Shown here: in pieces, positions 25,483 to 33,836 of the stretch
Layout: each line of letters starts with the position of its first letter
Numbering within the stretch: position 1 is the first letter of the stretch
Assembly (NCBI GenBank): GCA_002839445.1
Contig: PGYB01000002.1
Span: 1-64,000, forward strand
Direction: 5' to 3'
Length of the DNA stretch: 64,000 nucleotides
From: Candidatus Riflebacteria bacterium HGW-Riflebacteria-1
GTDB lineage: Bacteria; Muiribacteriota; Ozemobacteria; Ozemobacterales; Ozemobacteraceae
Notes under the pieces: model-generated
Told to the model about the DNA's origin: nothing
Database searches by the model: none
What the model saw: only the letters and a program-made list of their open reading frames with translations
Program-made: the position numbers and the translations under genes

Positions 25483-27327
25483 TTGTCGGAAATTAACAGG
25501 AGAGTTCTGGTCGGTATTATTGTTATTTCTCTTTTGCTCGGGCTGGGCCGCTGGTTGTGGTTCTCCCCGGTTGCTGGAGCGATAGACGTTCATGTTCATG
25601 TTCGCGCGGCCTGGTCTTTTTACTTAGGACTTGCGGATGGCATGAATTACCCAGACTGGGATGCCACGGCTTACAATGGTCGCGGCACCCCGATGCCGCG
25701 CTTTCTCGGACCATTGCCGCTTGTTATAGCCGCGTTTTTTCAGCTCATGGGCTTTGAAGCGGTGATAGCCGTAAAAATTGTGCTTACATTGTTCGCTTTG
25801 TTCGGTTTATACGGCGTTTATCGCTGGATTGCCTATATTGGTCTTGCCAGAACTTTCCCCTGGGTCGCATTGTTTTTTATGGTTAACCCTCTGGTCAGTT
25901 TCCATCTCGGCGTGGCGTTTCTTTTCCAGAATCTGTGTGCCTATTTTTTATCGCCGTGGCTTTGCTACGCTGCCAGCATGGTGTGGCGCAAAGAACGCTT
26001 TGCTGTTGCCTGCGGCGCTCTTGTTCTTGGGAATATTGCTCTGTCTCATCTTTATTTTGCGCTGATGGTAGGGTATGCGTGGTTGTTTTTCATGTTGATA
26101 AGCTGGCTGACAGTGAGGAACCGGCTTTTCTGTATAGCAGCTTTTGCTGTACCTGTGCTGGCCGTATGTTTTGCTGCTCCGTATCTGTTGCCGGCAATGC
26201 TCACTACTGGAGATGTGTATTACGAAGAACTCACCAGAAATTTGCGGCCGGGGCGGGCGGTGCTTGGTTGTGAATTTATTGATGATGCGGTTCTTAATGA
26301 AAACGGTCAGGCTTTATCATGGTGGCAATCATTGCCTGCACTGACAAAGGCGCCAAGCGAAGAATTGCCGCCCGATCAGAAAGATACCGGAGAAGTTACC
26401 TCCCTTTTGCAGGTAATATCAGCGGAGAAGCAGTTGATTATTCTGCGGCCATGGCTTTTGCTCGCTCTAGCCCTGTGCTTTATTCTCGCCTGCTCAGGCC
26501 TTTTGCGTCGAGATGTTGTTCATGACAAAAGTCATGCTCCCTTATGGTTATGGCTTCTCGTCGGAAGCTGTTGTGCGCTGATGACCCTGCGATTTTCTCA
26601 CAATATATATGCTGTGCTGCCAGGTGCTATGGCTGTGCAATTCCCATTTCGCTGGCTTTTGCCGGCATTTGTATTCTGGTTGCCTCTGGTTGCGGCCGCT
26701 TCGGCGCAAGTTGCTTTTGTAAACGCTGCCAGCTTTCGTTTTAAGCTCCTTGCATGGCTTTTGAAAACATTGCTGGCGACCATTCTGCTGCTGGGACTGC
26801 TGCTTCAAGGCTTGTTCTGGGGCCTTCCCGCGGATTCTCTGAAAAGTGCGTTTGCTGCCCCGGGTCTGCTCGAACCATTTCAACCTCGCGTTGTTCCAAA
26901 TCCGCGCGCAGTTCCTGTTGCGGCTGGTGTGGCTCATCGCATTCAAATTGCTTCCGGTAGCGGTAATATCAGCGATTACCAGGCTGGGGTTGCGTGGTTT
27001 AAGGCGCAAGGTGATGCCCATACACCGATCGAACTGCGCATTAATACTCATTATGATCCAGGCTGGAGGTTTACCATGTCTCAGACCGGGCCTGTCAATC
27101 CAGATATTGACGCAAAGGATGGCACGATGCTGATAAAGATCCCGACTGGTGCATGGTCGTTGACGATGAACAGAAAATCCCCCGCAGGAAGATACGCTGG
27201 CTGGTTGTTAATGCTGATTTCTCTGGTTATCATTGCGCTGTCTGCCAGGCAGAAGCCTTTTTTGTCATTGCGAGCGCAGCGAAGCGATCTCAATGATATT
27301 GCTTCAGGACTTCGCCCTTCGCAATGA
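25483..27327 (+). CDS. GT-C-like membrane protein, tandem paralogue 1
   Basis: 614 residues, polytopic, very similar to the next two genes. First loop: YPDWDATAYNGRGTPMPRFL; later FAAPYLLPAMLTTGDVYYEE and a C-terminal exported domain with RIQIASGSGNISDYQAGVAW. The start is a TTG at 25483 behind GGGGAAATTTTT. The last 20 or so residues after ARQKPF are encoded inside a dispersed repeat (27263-27329), which also supplies the stop. Function inferred: lipid-linked sugar transferase or related membrane enzyme in the surrounding glycan locus. Confidence 0.78.
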   Translation: MSEINRRVLVGIIVISLLLGLGRWLWFSPVAGAIDVHVHVRAAWSFYLGLADGMNYPDWDATAYNGRGTPMPRFLGPLPLVIAAFFQLMGFEAVIAVKIVLTLFALFGLYGVYRWIAYIGLARTFPWVALFFMVNPLVSFHLGVAFLFQNLCAYFLSPWLCYAASMVWRKERFAVACGALVLGNIALSHLYFALMVGYAWLFFMLISWLTVRNRLFCIAAFAVPVLAVCFAAPYLLPAMLTTGDVYYEELTRNLRPGRAVLGCEFIDDAVLNENGQALSWWQSLPALTKAPSEELPPDQKDTGEVTSLLQVISAEKQLIILRPWLLLALALCFILACSGLLRRDVVHDKSHAPLWLWLLVGSCCALMTLRFSHNIYAVLPGAMAVQFPFRWLLPAFVFWLPLVAAASAQVAFVNAASFRFKLLAWLLKTLLATILLLGLLLQGLFWGLPADSLKSAFAAPGLLEPFQPRVVPNPRAVPVAAGVAHRIQIASGSGNISDYQAGVAWFKAQGDAHTPIELRINTHYDPGWRFTMSQTGPVNPDIDAKDGTMLIKIPTGAWSLTMNRKSPAGRYAGWLLMLISLVIIALSARQKPFLSLRAQRSDLNDIASGLRPSQ

Positions 27328-27329
27328 CA
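27263..27329. repeat. Dispersed REP-like repeat, complete copy, inside a gene's 3' end
   Basis: 67 bases bounded by perfect 10-base inverted ends TGTCATTGCG and CGCAATGACA, with AGCGCAGCGAAGCGATCTC in the left half. It encodes the C-terminal tail and stop of the upstream membrane protein. Related copies are at 1-73 and 31079-31161. Confidence 0.8.
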
Positions 27330-27348
27330 TTGTATCTTGTCGTGATCA

Positions 27349-27410
27349 CGATCAATGTATAATGACGTATGTTGACCAATAATAGCTGAAAATGTCATGG
27401 AGAATAATTT
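27349..27410 (+). promoter_or_regulatory. Duplicated promoter-leader of paralogue 2
   Basis: Contains CGATCAATGTATAATGACG with a perfect TATAAT at 27358-27363 and a conserved leader GTTGACCAATAATAGCTGA up to ATGGAGAATAAT before the TTG start. Almost the same block precedes paralogue 3 at 29245-29304, so the regulatory region was duplicated with the gene. Confidence 0.55.
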
Positions 27411-29189
27411 TTGTCTATAAGTAACAGAGCCGTCTGGTCAGGTTTTGCTGTTATCTCGCTTGTGCTGGGGCTGGGTTATTGGCTTTGCTTCACCCCGATT
27501 GCCGGCGCGATAGACGTTCATGTTCATGTTCGGGCGGCCTGGACTTTCTATTTAGGGCTGATGGATGGTCTGAATTACCCTGACTGGGATGCCACTGCTT
27601 ACGCTGGTCGCGGCACCCCGATGCCGCGCTTTCTTGGGCCATTGCCACTTGTTTTTGCCGCGTTTTTTCAGCTCATGGGAGTTGAAGCGGTGGTAGCTGT
27701 AAAAATTGTGCTCGCGTTGTTCGCTATTTTCGGGTTATCAGGTGTTTATTGCTGGCTTGCCTCTATAGGCCTTGACAGAGCTTTTCCGTGGGCAGCATTG
27801 TTTTTTATGGTTCACCCCGTGGTCAGCTTTCATCTCGGTGTGGCATTTCTATTTCAGAATCTCTGTGCATATTTTTTGTCCCCGTGGCTCTGGTATGCTG
27901 CAAGCATGGTGTGGCGCGAAGAACGCCGGGCTATTGCCTGCGCTGCGCTGGTCATGGGCTCAATTGCTCTGTCCCATCTCTATTTTGCACTGATGGTCGG
28001 GTATGCCTGGGTTTTATTCATGTTGATAAGCTGGCTGGCAGCCAGACATAGGCGTTTCTGCCTGGCTGCTTTTGTTGTTCCTGTTCTGGCCGTCTGTTTT
28101 GCTGCTCCTTATATCTTGCCGGCAATGCTCACTACCGGCGATGTGTATTACGAAGAGCTAACCAGGGTTTTGCGTCCGGGTCAGCAGAGTTGTGAATTCA
28201 TCAATGACCCGGTCAGCAATGAAGAAGGTCATGTCTTGTCCTGGTGGCAGGCATTGCTCGAACTGACAAAATCTCCAGATGAGTTTTTGTCGTCAGATTT
28301 GAAAAACACCGGAGAAATCACCTCGGTTTTGCGCGTGAAATCAGCAGATAAGAAGCTGCAGGCCTTGCGCCCCTGGCTTTTGCTCTGTCTGGTTTTGTGC
28401 TTTATTCTCGCCTGCGCAGGCAGTTTGCGTCGCGATGCTGTTCATGACAACAGCAGTGCTCCCTTGTGGTTATGGCTTCTTTGCGGGAGTTTCTGCGCCA
28501 TGATGACCCTGCGTTTTTCTTACACTATCTATACTGTGCTGCCTGGCGCTATGGCTGTGCAGTTTCCTTTTCGCTGGCTTTTGCCGGCATTCGGGCTTTG
28601 GGTCCCGCTGGTCGCTGCTGCACAAGTTGGCTCATTAGCTTCTTCTGTCTCTCGTTTCAGGTTCATTGCATGGTTCTCGCGAATCTTGCTGGCGACAATT
28701 CTGCTGCTCGGGCTCATGCTCCAGGGTCTTTTCTGGGGTCTCCCAGCCGATTATCTGCAAAGTTCGTTTGCCGCTCCAGGGCGCCTCAAGCCATTTTATC
28801 CTCGATCCGTTCCCAATCCGCTTGATATTCCTCTTGAGGCTGGTATTCCGCATCGCATTCAAATCGCCTCCGGAAGTGGTAACATTAGCGATTATCAGGC
28901 TGGTGTCGCATGGTTTAAGGCGCAGGGCGATGCTCATACGCCGATAGAACTTCACATCAATACTCATAATGATCCCGGCTGGATATTTACCCTGTCGCAG
29001 ACGGGTGCGGTTAAGCCAGCTGTTGACAAAATCGATGGCACGATGCGGTTTGAGATCGCGGCCGGGTCATGGGTCTTGACCATGGATAGAAAATCCCCCG
29101 CAGGAAGAGCTGCTGGCTGGGCGTTAATGCTGATTTCTCTGGTAATTATGTTGCTGTCCGCCAGGCAGAAGCAGTATGCCCAAAGTTGA
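27411..29189 (+). CDS. GT-C-like membrane protein, tandem paralogue 2
   Basis: 592 residues, the same layout as paralogue 1: YPDWDATAYAGRGTPMPRFL in the first loop, FAAPYILPAMLTTGDVYYEE near the middle and a C-terminal beta-rich exported part with NTHNDPGWIFT. The start is TTG at 27411, 7 bases after GGAG. The C-terminus ends ARQKQYAQS and lacks the repeat-derived tail seen in copies 1 and 3. Three such genes in a row suggest either different sugar specificities or dosage; the sequence does not say which. Confidence 0.78.
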   Translation: MSISNRAVWSGFAVISLVLGLGYWLCFTPIAGAIDVHVHVRAAWTFYLGLMDGLNYPDWDATAYAGRGTPMPRFLGPLPLVFAAFFQLMGVEAVVAVKIVLALFAIFGLSGVYCWLASIGLDRAFPWAALFFMVHPVVSFHLGVAFLFQNLCAYFLSPWLWYAASMVWREERRAIACAALVMGSIALSHLYFALMVGYAWVLFMLISWLAARHRRFCLAAFVVPVLAVCFAAPYILPAMLTTGDVYYEELTRVLRPGQQSCEFINDPVSNEEGHVLSWWQALLELTKSPDEFLSSDLKNTGEITSVLRVKSADKKLQALRPWLLLCLVLCFILACAGSLRRDAVHDNSSAPLWLWLLCGSFCAMMTLRFSYTIYTVLPGAMAVQFPFRWLLPAFGLWVPLVAAAQVGSLASSVSRFRFIAWFSRILLATILLLGLMLQGLFWGLPADYLQSSFAAPGRLKPFYPRSVPNPLDIPLEAGIPHRIQIASGSGNISDYQAGVAWFKAQGDAHTPIELHINTHNDPGWIFTLSQTGAVKPAVDKIDGTMRFEIAAGSWVLTMDRKSPAGRAAGWALMLISLVIMLLSARQKQYAQS

Positions 29190-29244
29190 GTTTATCTACT
29201 CAATTGTGACAATGGAGTGGTGACTGGGCACCTGGGTGCGATTG

Positions 29245-29304
29245 CGATCAATCTATAATGACGAATGTTGACCAAAAATAGTTGAGAATGTGTGGAGAAT
29301 AATA
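29245..29304 (+). promoter_or_regulatory. Duplicated promoter-leader of paralogue 3
   Basis: CGATCAATCTATAATGACG with TATAAT at 29254-29259, then GTTGACCAAAAATAGTTGA and GGAGAATAATA before the GTG start. It matches the 27349-27410 block closely. Confidence 0.55.
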
Positions 29305-31095
29305 GTGTCGAGACTTAATAAAGCAGTCTGGTCGGGTTTTGCTGTTATCGCACTTTTGCTGGGGCTGGGTTATTGGCTGTGGCTCTCTCCGGTTGTCGGA
29401 GCGGCAGACGTTCGCGTGCATGTCCGACTGGCCCATTCTTTCTACATAGGGCTGATGGACGGCCTGAGCTACCCTGACTGGGATGCCACTGCTTACGGTG
29501 GTCGCGGCAATCCCATGCCGCGTTTCGTTGGGCCGATTCCACTCGTTTTTACTTCCCTTTTTCAGCTCATGTCAGTTGACGTGGTGATAGCGGTTAAAAT
29601 TGTGCTTACATTGTTTGCTTTGCTCGGCCTGGCCGGTGTTTATTACTGGCTTGCCGCTATAGGCCTTGTTGGCGCTTTTCCCTGGGCGGCATTGTTTTTT
29701 ATGGTTCACCCCCTGGTCAGTTTCCATCTCGGCGTGGCATTTCTTTTTCAGAATCTATGTGCCTATTTTTTGTCCCCGTGGCTCTGGTATGCTGCAAGCA
29801 TGGTGTGGCGCGAAGAGCGTCGGGCTGTTGCCTGCGGTGCTCTGATCATGGGCTCTATTGCCCTGTCACATCTCTATTTTGCGCTAATGGTAGGGTATGC
29901 CTGGTTTTTTTTCATGTTGATAAGCTGGTTGACCACCAGACATCGGCGTTTTTGCATAGCAGCTTTTGCTGTACCTGTTCTGGCCGTATTATTTGCTGCT
30001 CCGTATCTACTGCCAGCAATGCTTACTACCGGAGATGTTTATTACGAAGAACTTACCAGGGCCTTGCGCCCGGGGCGACCTGGTTGTGAGTTCATCGATG
30101 CGCCGGTTATCTATGAAGAGGCCAGTGCCTTATCCTGGTGGCAGGCATTGCTTGAACTGACAAAATCGCCAGACGAAGCGTTGCCACCAGGTGTGAAAAA
30201 CACAGGTAACATTATGTCTGTCTTGCAGATGAAATCAGCAGGAGACAGACTTAAGGCTTTGCGGCCCTGGCTGTTGCTCAGTCTTGTCTTGTGCTTTATT
30301 CTCGCCTGTACAGGCAGTTTGCGCCGTGATATCGTTCGCGGTGAAAGCCAGGCTCCCTTGTGGTTGTGGCTTCTTTGCGGGAGTTGCTGCGCCATTATGA
30401 CCTTGCGCTTTTCTTACATTATCTACACTGTGCTGCCAGGCGCCATGGCCGTGCAATTCCCTTTTCGCTGGCTTTTGCCGGCATTTGGGCTTTGGATTCC
30501 TCTCGTTGCAGCAGGTGCGGCGCAAGTGTTCTCTTTAGATGTTTCCAGCCTGCGCTTCAATCTCATGGCATGGCTTTCGAGAGTTTTGCTGGCGGTAATA
30601 ATAATGCTGGGTTTGCTTCTTCAGAGCCTGTTCTGGGTTCTTCCGTCTGACTCTCTGAAAAGCTTTTTTGCTTCGCCAGGCTACCTCGAACCATTTTATC
30701 CCCGCGCGGTGCCAATACTGCGAGATGTTCCTGTTGCAGCTGGCGCTCCTCATCTCATTAAAATTGCCTCTGGAACTGGAAACATCATCGATTATCAGGC
30801 TGGCGTTGCCTGGTTTCAGGCGCAGGGCGAGGCTCATACGCCAATTGAGCTGCATATCAACACTCATTATGACACATACTGGAGATTTGTCGTATCTGAT
30901 AGCGGGCCTGTTCAGGCTGATCTCGACAAAAGAGACGGCACGATGCTTTTAAAGATACCGGCAGGAAAATGGCAACTGACAATGAACCGGGCGTCGCCCA
31001 CGGGAAGATCAACCGGCTGGGCGCTGATGCTGCTCTCTCTCCTGCTCATTTCCCTCTCTGCCAGGCAAAAGCCGTTTTTGTCATCGCGAGCGTAG
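29305..31095 (+). CDS. GT-C-like membrane protein, tandem paralogue 3
   Basis: 596 residues from a GTG at 29305, chosen because GGAG lies 7 bases upstream, exactly as in paralogue 2; a GTG at 29290 would precede this site. Landmarks: YPDWDATAYGGRGNPMPRFV, FAAPYLLPAMLTTGDVYYEE, and a C-terminal exported domain with NTHYDTYWRF. The protein ends ARQKPFLSSRA, where the last codons and the TAG come from a dispersed repeat. It is co-directional with the other copies, separated by about 115 bases carrying its own promoter-like leader. Confidence 0.78.
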   Translation: MSRLNKAVWSGFAVIALLLGLGYWLWLSPVVGAADVRVHVRLAHSFYIGLMDGLSYPDWDATAYGGRGNPMPRFVGPIPLVFTSLFQLMSVDVVIAVKIVLTLFALLGLAGVYYWLAAIGLVGAFPWAALFFMVHPLVSFHLGVAFLFQNLCAYFLSPWLWYAASMVWREERRAVACGALIMGSIALSHLYFALMVGYAWFFFMLISWLTTRHRRFCIAAFAVPVLAVLFAAPYLLPAMLTTGDVYYEELTRALRPGRPGCEFIDAPVIYEEASALSWWQALLELTKSPDEALPPGVKNTGNIMSVLQMKSAGDRLKALRPWLLLSLVLCFILACTGSLRRDIVRGESQAPLWLWLLCGSCCAIMTLRFSYIIYTVLPGAMAVQFPFRWLLPAFGLWIPLVAAGAAQVFSLDVSSLRFNLMAWLSRVLLAVIIMLGLLLQSLFWVLPSDSLKSFFASPGYLEPFYPRAVPILRDVPVAAGAPHLIKIASGTGNIIDYQAGVAWFQAQGEAHTPIELHINTHYDTYWRFVVSDSGPVQADLDKRDGTMLLKIPAGKWQLTMNRASPTGRSTGWALMLLSLLLISLSARQKPFLSSRA

Positions 31096-31161
31096 CCGCT
31101 GGATCCAGAAAGGCAATAAGACATGGATTCTGCGACTTCGCTTTGCTACGCGCAGAATGAC
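31079..31161. repeat. Dispersed REP-like repeat, variant copy
   Basis: Starts TGTCATCGCGAGCGTAG and ends CGCAGAATGACG, with an internal CTGGATCCAG palindrome. The terminal sequences are variants of those at 27263-27329. It overlaps the 3' end of paralogue 3 and supplies its stop codon. Confidence 0.65.
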
Positions 31162-31420
31162 GCTTGCGCACTTTCTAAGGTGTCCCTATAACCCTCCTGA
31201 ATAATCTGCGATAATCCTTTAATCTGTGGATAACTCTTCAAAAGAGCCTGTATAATTAACATGACTAGCTTGACCGACAAATAGTCCAGACGAAATTTCT
31301 CGTACAGTTCTCTTAGACAGGCAAATAGGGAATTACTGAATGCTGACTTGTTTGACTAGCCTCTGTATCTGTGCTAGATTTTGCCTGAATCCTAATTTTG
31401 TATAACCAATAGAAAGCAAT
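31096..31420. other. Intergenic region before the GT2 gene
   Basis: About 325 bases. The first 65 are the dispersed repeat. The remainder is AT-rich with CTGTATAATTAAC at about 31249, a possible -10 for the downstream glycan genes. No coding sequence or RNA gene is recognisable. Confidence 0.5.
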
Positions 31421-32320
31421 ATGAATAGAAAGACTGAAATTGAAAAAAGAGGAATCTCGATCGTTATTCCGGCCTACAACGAAGAGCATTCCATCGCTGG
31501 AACGGTAGAAAAGACGCACGCGGTTCTTTCATCCTACGCGGGATTGCCTTTTGAAATAATAGTGGTTGACGACGGCTCGTCAGATAACACTGCAGCCAAC
31601 GCCCCCAAAGAAAAATGCATTCTCTATCAGCACCCGAAAAATTACGGCTACGGCCGCACTCTGCTTCTCGGGGTCGGCAAGGCGCAATATCCCTTTATCG
31701 GCATCATAGACGCTGATAATACCTATGAGCCTGAGATCTTTCGGCAGATGATACCGTTGATGGACATTTACGACATGGTTATCGGTGCCCGGCAGATTAA
31801 AGAGCAGACAGCTGTTGTTAAGGTTCTCAGGCGGCTGTTGAAGTTTCTGCTTTATTTCTTTTGCGAGCACGTCTCTATCGACCCGAACAGCGGTATAAGA
31901 ATTTTTAAAAAGGCACTGGTAGAGCAGGGCGGGCACCTTTTCAGCAAAGGGTTTTCTTTTTCGACCTCTTTAACCTTTTTCGCCGCGCTGAATCATCGTT
32001 TTATTGAATACATTCCGATCGAATATGGCGAACGCACAGGTGTTTCCAAAGTTAAGCATCTCAGAGACTCCATAAGAACCTTTATTCTGATAGTTAGCAT
32101 GTCGTTGATTTACCGCCCGGTTAAGTGCTTCTCCAGCCTTCTTTTTGTTTTTGTCGCAGGCCTGGCCGCTCTGGCATCGTTTAAACGAAATCTCTCGCGC
32201 GAGACGTTTCTGGGGTTCATATTCTCTTTTGGCGTCGGGGTTCTCACCCTGGCGGTCGCATTCTTAGCATTCATTCAAGGAAAGATGTATGAACACACCA
32301 TCTCAGGACCAAAAACCTGA
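31421..32320 (+). CDS. Family 2 glycosyltransferase, polyprenyl-phosphate type
   Basis: 299 residues. GT-A domain: ISIVIPAYNEE, VVDDGSSD, and IDADNTYEPE with the metal-binding DAD; NSGIRIFKK follows. Two C-terminal membrane helices (about 228-250 and 260-285) place it with dolichol/undecaprenyl-phosphate mannosyl- or glucosyltransferases that charge the lipid carrier on the cytoplasmic face. Such lipid-linked sugars are the donors for GT-C enzymes, which fits the paralogue array just upstream and the TMTC-like protein downstream. Its end overlaps the next gene by 32 bases. Confidence 0.88.
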   Translation: MNRKTEIEKRGISIVIPAYNEEHSIAGTVEKTHAVLSSYAGLPFEIIVVDDGSSDNTAANAPKEKCILYQHPKNYGYGRTLLLGVGKAQYPFIGIIDADNTYEPEIFRQMIPLMDIYDMVIGARQIKEQTAVVKVLRRLLKFLLYFFCEHVSIDPNSGIRIFKKALVEQGGHLFSKGFSFSTSLTFFAALNHRFIEYIPIEYGERTGVSKVKHLRDSIRTFILIVSMSLIYRPVKCFSSLLFVFVAGLAALASFKRNLSRETFLGFIFSFGVGVLTLAVAFLAFIQGKMYEHTISGPKT

Positions 32321-33833
32321 CAAACCCCTGGTCGTCCTGATTCAGCCACAGATGGGGCTCTCCGGAGACTTTTCCCGTCATCTTCCTCTGAGCCTTTTAT
32401 ATGTTGCGGCGCCGCTGACCAAAATGTCTGTGGACGTCGAAATCCTCGATACAAGAGTGTTAGAGGGAAGCTGGCGCGATGCTCTGCAACAGTTGCTGCT
32501 GCGCAAGCCGATCTGGGTTGGCTTTACCGTCATGGCCGGTTACCCGGTTGCCCATTCACTCGAGATCGCACGCTTTATCAAAAAGCACTCAGACACCAGA
32601 GTCGTCTGGGGCGGGGCTATGCCGACTACCGATGCCGTCTCGTGCCTGAGCGAAGAATCAGTTGATTTTGCCGTCGCCGGGAGTGGTGTTGACGCGACCA
32701 GACTGCTTACTGAGGCCATTTTGCAGGGGCAGACCGCTAACAAAGATCTTCTTGGCAAAATTCCCGGTCTGGCATTTAAAGTAGACGGGCAGAGCTTTTA
32801 TAACGCAAGGTTTCATGGCTTTGAGCATGTCAGCTACCGTGATCTGCCATATCACCTGATCAGCGATTACTCTGTTTACGGACAGATCGGTTCGACCGAC
32901 CGTGTTTTTCCCATTTACAGCGCTTACGGTTGTCCATACCGCTGTGCTTTCTGTATTTCACCAGCTTTATATCGCGAATTCACGCCCAAGTGGGTTCCGG
33001 TCGCTACCGAAGAGATTGTCGACCATATCGCCTTTTTGCAGCGCGAATATGGTGCCACTAACATTTATTTTTACGATGATGATTCTTTTGTTAACCTTGA
33101 GCATGTCAAAGCCGTCGCTACCTCTTTGAAACAGCGTAACATGCATGTTAAGCTGAGTTTTCGCGGCGCCCGCGTCGATGAAATATTGCGCATGGATGAC
33201 GAATTTCTCGATCTGCTCAGCGATACCGGCACAGAAATGTTGCATATTGGTGTTGAATCAGGCAGTCAGCGGGTTCTTGACCTGTTTCAAAAGGGCATAA
33301 CCGTCGCTGATATTATTGAGATTAATCGCAAACTGGCCAGACATAAGAAGCTTATCGCCGCCTACAACTGGATTATCGGAACCCCGACCGAAACTATCGA
33401 AGAGATTATGCAGACAACTCGGCTTTTGACCCGCCTGATTAAAGAGAATCCGCGTTGCTTTATTTTTCAGCCCAATATTTTCAGGGTGGTGCCCGGGTCT
33501 GTTCTCGGTGAAACCGCGAAAGAAATGGGATACCGATCACCAGCGAATCTCGATGAATGGATAACTGCCGAAATTGAGCAGAATATTTCTTCGCCATGGC
33601 TGTCTGATGAGGTGAAGAAGCTTATTGAAATGCTGCAGGTTGTCGCCTATTTTGTTGACGAAAAAGCGGCGTTGCTCTTGAACACCGGCTCTATAAAAGA
33701 TTGCCTGATCAAGTTCGCGTCAAAGCTGTATCGGCCTCTGGCCAGGTTCCGCTTTAAGACCGGATTTTCAGGCTTGCTGATCGAGGCAAAACTGTTTTTT
33801 CTCGCACAAAAATTGCTCAAGTGGTGGCGTTAA
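32289..33833 (+). CDS. B12-binding-domain radical SAM protein
   Basis: 514 residues. Residues about 10-150 form a cobalamin-binding-like Rossmann domain without the DxHxxG motif. The radical SAM domain carries CPYRCAFC (C215, C219, C222), IYFYDDDSF and HIGVESGSQRVLDLFQKG, all typical of BchE/HpnJ-like enzymes. The substrate is unknown; in such loci these enzymes often methylate or rearrange unactivated carbons of lipids or sugars. AAGGA lies 8 bases before the ATG, which sits inside the end of the GT2 gene, so translation is probably coupled. asnB follows after 3 bases. Confidence 0.88.
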   Translation: MNTPSQDQKPDKPLVVLIQPQMGLSGDFSRHLPLSLLYVAAPLTKMSVDVEILDTRVLEGSWRDALQQLLLRKPIWVGFTVMAGYPVAHSLEIARFIKKHSDTRVVWGGAMPTTDAVSCLSEESVDFAVAGSGVDATRLLTEAILQGQTANKDLLGKIPGLAFKVDGQSFYNARFHGFEHVSYRDLPYHLISDYSVYGQIGSTDRVFPIYSAYGCPYRCAFCISPALYREFTPKWVPVATEEIVDHIAFLQREYGATNIYFYDDDSFVNLEHVKAVATSLKQRNMHVKLSFRGARVDEILRMDDEFLDLLSDTGTEMLHIGVESGSQRVLDLFQKGITVADIIEINRKLARHKKLIAAYNWIIGTPTETIEEIMQTTRLLTRLIKENPRCFIFQPNIFRVVPGSVLGETAKEMGYRSPANLDEWITAEIEQNISSPWLSDEVKKLIEMLQVVAYFVDEKAALLLNTGSIKDCLIKFASKLYRPLARFRFKTGFSGLLIEAKLFFLAQKLLKWWR

Positions 33834-33836
33834 GAG

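Noticed and set aside
25483..31095. Assembly artefact producing three copies of one gene
   Set aside because: The copies differ throughout in protein and DNA, have different lengths, different starts and different 3' ends.
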